This document shows, one piece after another, positions 5,180 through 6,214 of a DNA stretch of 6,214 bases (the first letter of the stretch is position 1; each line of letters begins with the position of its first letter). Below the pieces are notes generated by a model. It searched no databases. It saw only the letters and a program-made list of their open reading frames with translations, and was not told the origin of the DNA. Both the position numbers and the translations under genes were made by a program. The DNA is from an uncultured Opitutales bacterium (GTDB lineage: Bacteria; Verrucomicrobiota; Verrucomicrobiia; Opitutales; Intestinicryptomonadaceae): assembly GCA_900546565.1 (NCBI GenBank), contig URDC01000064.1:1-6214 (forward strand), read 5' to 3'.

Positions 5180-6133
5180 ATGGATAGGAGAACATTCACA
5201 AAGTCGGCAGTCGCGGCAATGCTCGGCACAGTCGCATTCAAGGGCGCATACGGCGCGGTAAAAGTTTCGGATATCGCCGAAAGCACCGCCCCGTTCAAGT
5301 CGAAATTCGCCCCGCACTTCGGGCTTTTCAAGGAGAGCGTCAAGGGGCTAAGCCTCGTCGACCAGCTCCAATTCTACTACGACTGCGGCTTCCGCGCCTT
5401 GGAGGACAACGGTATGATGTCGCGCCCCGTCGAAGACCAAACCGCCGTCGCCAAGAAAATGGAGTCGCTCGGAATGGAAATGGGCGTTTTCTGCGCCCAC
5501 ACCGAATGGAAGCTCGCCTCTTTCACCGGGGGCAGGGTAGACGTAAAGCTCAGAACTCCGCCCGACCCCAAAGCCGTCCGCGAATCGCTCGTTGAGAAAA
5601 TGAAGCAGGCGGTCGAAGTCGCCAAGCGCGTCAACGCCAAGTGGTGCACCGTCGTTCCCGGCCTCGAAGACCCGTCACTCGAACCCGAATACCAGTTCGC
5701 CAACGTCGTCGAAAACCTCAAATATATGAGCGACGTCTGCGCAAAAACGGGGCTTATTATGGTTCTCGAACCGCTCAACATCAAGAACCACCCGCAGCTT
5801 TACTTGAAGCGCATTCCGCAGGCATACGCCATTTGCAAGGCGGTCAACAGCCCCTATTGCAAAATTTTGGACGACTTCTACCACCAGCAAATCACCGAGG
5901 GAAACCTTATCGAGAATTTCGACTACGCCCGCTCCGAAATCGCCTATGTCCAAGTTGGCGACGTCCCCGGGCGCAACGAACCCACCACGGGCGAAATCAA
6001 CTTCAAGAATCTCTTCCAGCACCTTTGGGATAAGGGCTACCGCAGCATAATCGGAATGGAGCACCGCCAGAGCGACAAAACTCTCGACGGCGACCGCAAG
6101 ATAATGCGGGCGTATCGCTCCGTCGACTGCTAA
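5180..6133 (+). CDS. Tat-exported hydroxypyruvate isomerase-like TIM barrel
   Basis: A 317-residue protein of the hydroxypyruvate isomerase (Hyi) group of xylose-isomerase-like TIM barrels, which interconvert hydroxypyruvate and tartronate semialdehyde or isomerise small sugars using a metal. Residues 1-25 form a twin-arginine signal: DRRTFTK, a hydrophobic stretch, and AYG before Ala26, so a folded protein should be exported. Family motifs are VLEPLN with Glu197, DDFYHQQ (231-237), YVQVGDVPGRNEPTTGEINF (256-275) and GMEHRQS with Glu294. Glu197 and Glu294 are 97 residues apart, as are the two active-site glutamates of E. coli Hyi (143 and 240, recalled). The mature length, about 292, exceeds E. 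coli Hyi (258) mainly by N-terminal residues. The start at 5180 has GAAGG 8 bases upstream. A gene-end repeat begins 6 bases after the stop. The fold call is firm; export argues for a sugar-like substrate other than cytoplasmic hydroxypyruvate. Confidence 0.92.
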   Translation: MDRRTFTKSAVAAMLGTVAFKGAYGAVKVSDIAESTAPFKSKFAPHFGLFKESVKGLSLVDQLQFYYDCGFRALEDNGMMSRPVEDQTAVAKKMESLGMEMGVFCAHTEWKLASFTGGRVDVKLRTPPDPKAVRESLVEKMKQAVEVAKRVNAKWCTVVPGLEDPSLEPEYQFANVVENLKYMSDVCAKTGLIMVLEPLNIKNHPQLYLKRIPQAYAICKAVNSPYCKILDDFYHQQITEGNLIENFDYARSEIAYVQVGDVPGRNEPTTGEINFKNLFQHLWDKGYRSIIGMEHRQSDKTLDGDRKIMRAYRSVDC

Positions 6134-6139
6134 AATGGT

Positions 6140-6214
6140 CTAAAAACCGCGAGGGCGCATTTGCTTCGCCGACGAGTCTTTTATAAGACGCGCACCGTCG
6201 GCGATTGCATTCGC
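6140..6214 (+). repeat. Gene-end structured repeat, large copy C (runs off window)
   Basis: The core CTAAAAACCGCGA (6140-6152) extends to 18 bases identical with copy B. A 9-bp stem TCGCCGACG/CGTCGGCGA (6166-6174 with 6196-6204) follows, enclosing a second hairpin GTCTT-TTAT-AAGAC (6176-6189). The outer arm runs into CGGCGATTGC (6199-6208), as in copy A. It starts 6 bases after the stop of the Tat-type gene, in its sense orientation. There is no T-run within the window. The end is cut by the window edge. Confidence 0.7.

Noticed and set aside
1..6214. CRISPR array, insertion sequence, attachment site or toxin-antitoxin pair
   Set aside because: There are no regularly spaced direct repeats, no transposase or integrase motif and no small paired ORFs. 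The repeats present are gene-end elements on both strands.

Overview
The window looks like chromosomal DNA from a free-living or gut-type carbohydrate degrader. It carries four complete enzyme genes, at least three of them built for export. A glycoside hydrolase of family GH97, a lipoprotein TIM-barrel sugar isomerase/epimerase and a Tat-exported hydroxypyruvate-isomerase-like protein lie side by side with no SusC/SusD pair. Together with weak or absent Shine-Dalgarno sites at three of the four genes, this best suits a member of the Verrucomicrobiota/Lentisphaerota/Planctomycetota group, Verrucomicrobiota first. That is an inference from gene content, not a measured placement.

Layout, left to right. 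Positions 1-82 hold a structured repeat at the 3' end of the first gene. Positions 79-1047 (minus) encode a D-2-hydroxyacid dehydrogenase of the glycerate dehydrogenase/hydroxypyruvate reductase type. Positions 1048-1607 have no protein gene. They hold, in minus-strand order, a strong intrinsic terminator for the next gene (1521-1552), an AT-rich spacer, a good sigma-70-like promoter (1348-1376) and a second strong terminator (1191-1226). The promoter and second terminator together define a short transcription unit with no real ORF, probably a small RNA or an attenuated leader. Positions 1608-2453 (minus) encode the lipoprotein TIM barrel. Positions 2454-2644 are a divergent control region. 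Positions 2645-4753 (plus) encode the secreted GH97 enzyme, followed by a terminator (4858-4894) and a C-rich, G-poor stretch. Positions 5180-6133 (plus) encode the Tat-type hydroxypyruvate-isomerase-like protein, followed by a second large copy of the structured repeat that runs off the window.

How the genes may work together. GH97 should release glucose or a related sugar outside the cytoplasm. The lipoprotein and the Tat protein would act on sugar or small hydroxy-keto substrates in the same compartment. The dehydrogenase would reduce a 2-keto acid such as hydroxypyruvate or glyoxylate in the cytoplasm. Only the GH97 assignment comes with catalytic residues that can be checked one by one; the shared pathway is inference.

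The most unusual signal is not a protein. A 13-base core, CTAAAAACCGCGA, occurs exactly three times, each time in the sense orientation of a gene and at its stop codon. In the two large copies it is followed by a hairpin whose arms differ in sequence but keep their pairing, and then by a shared CGGCGATTGC. This looks like a gene-end-associated structured repeat family.
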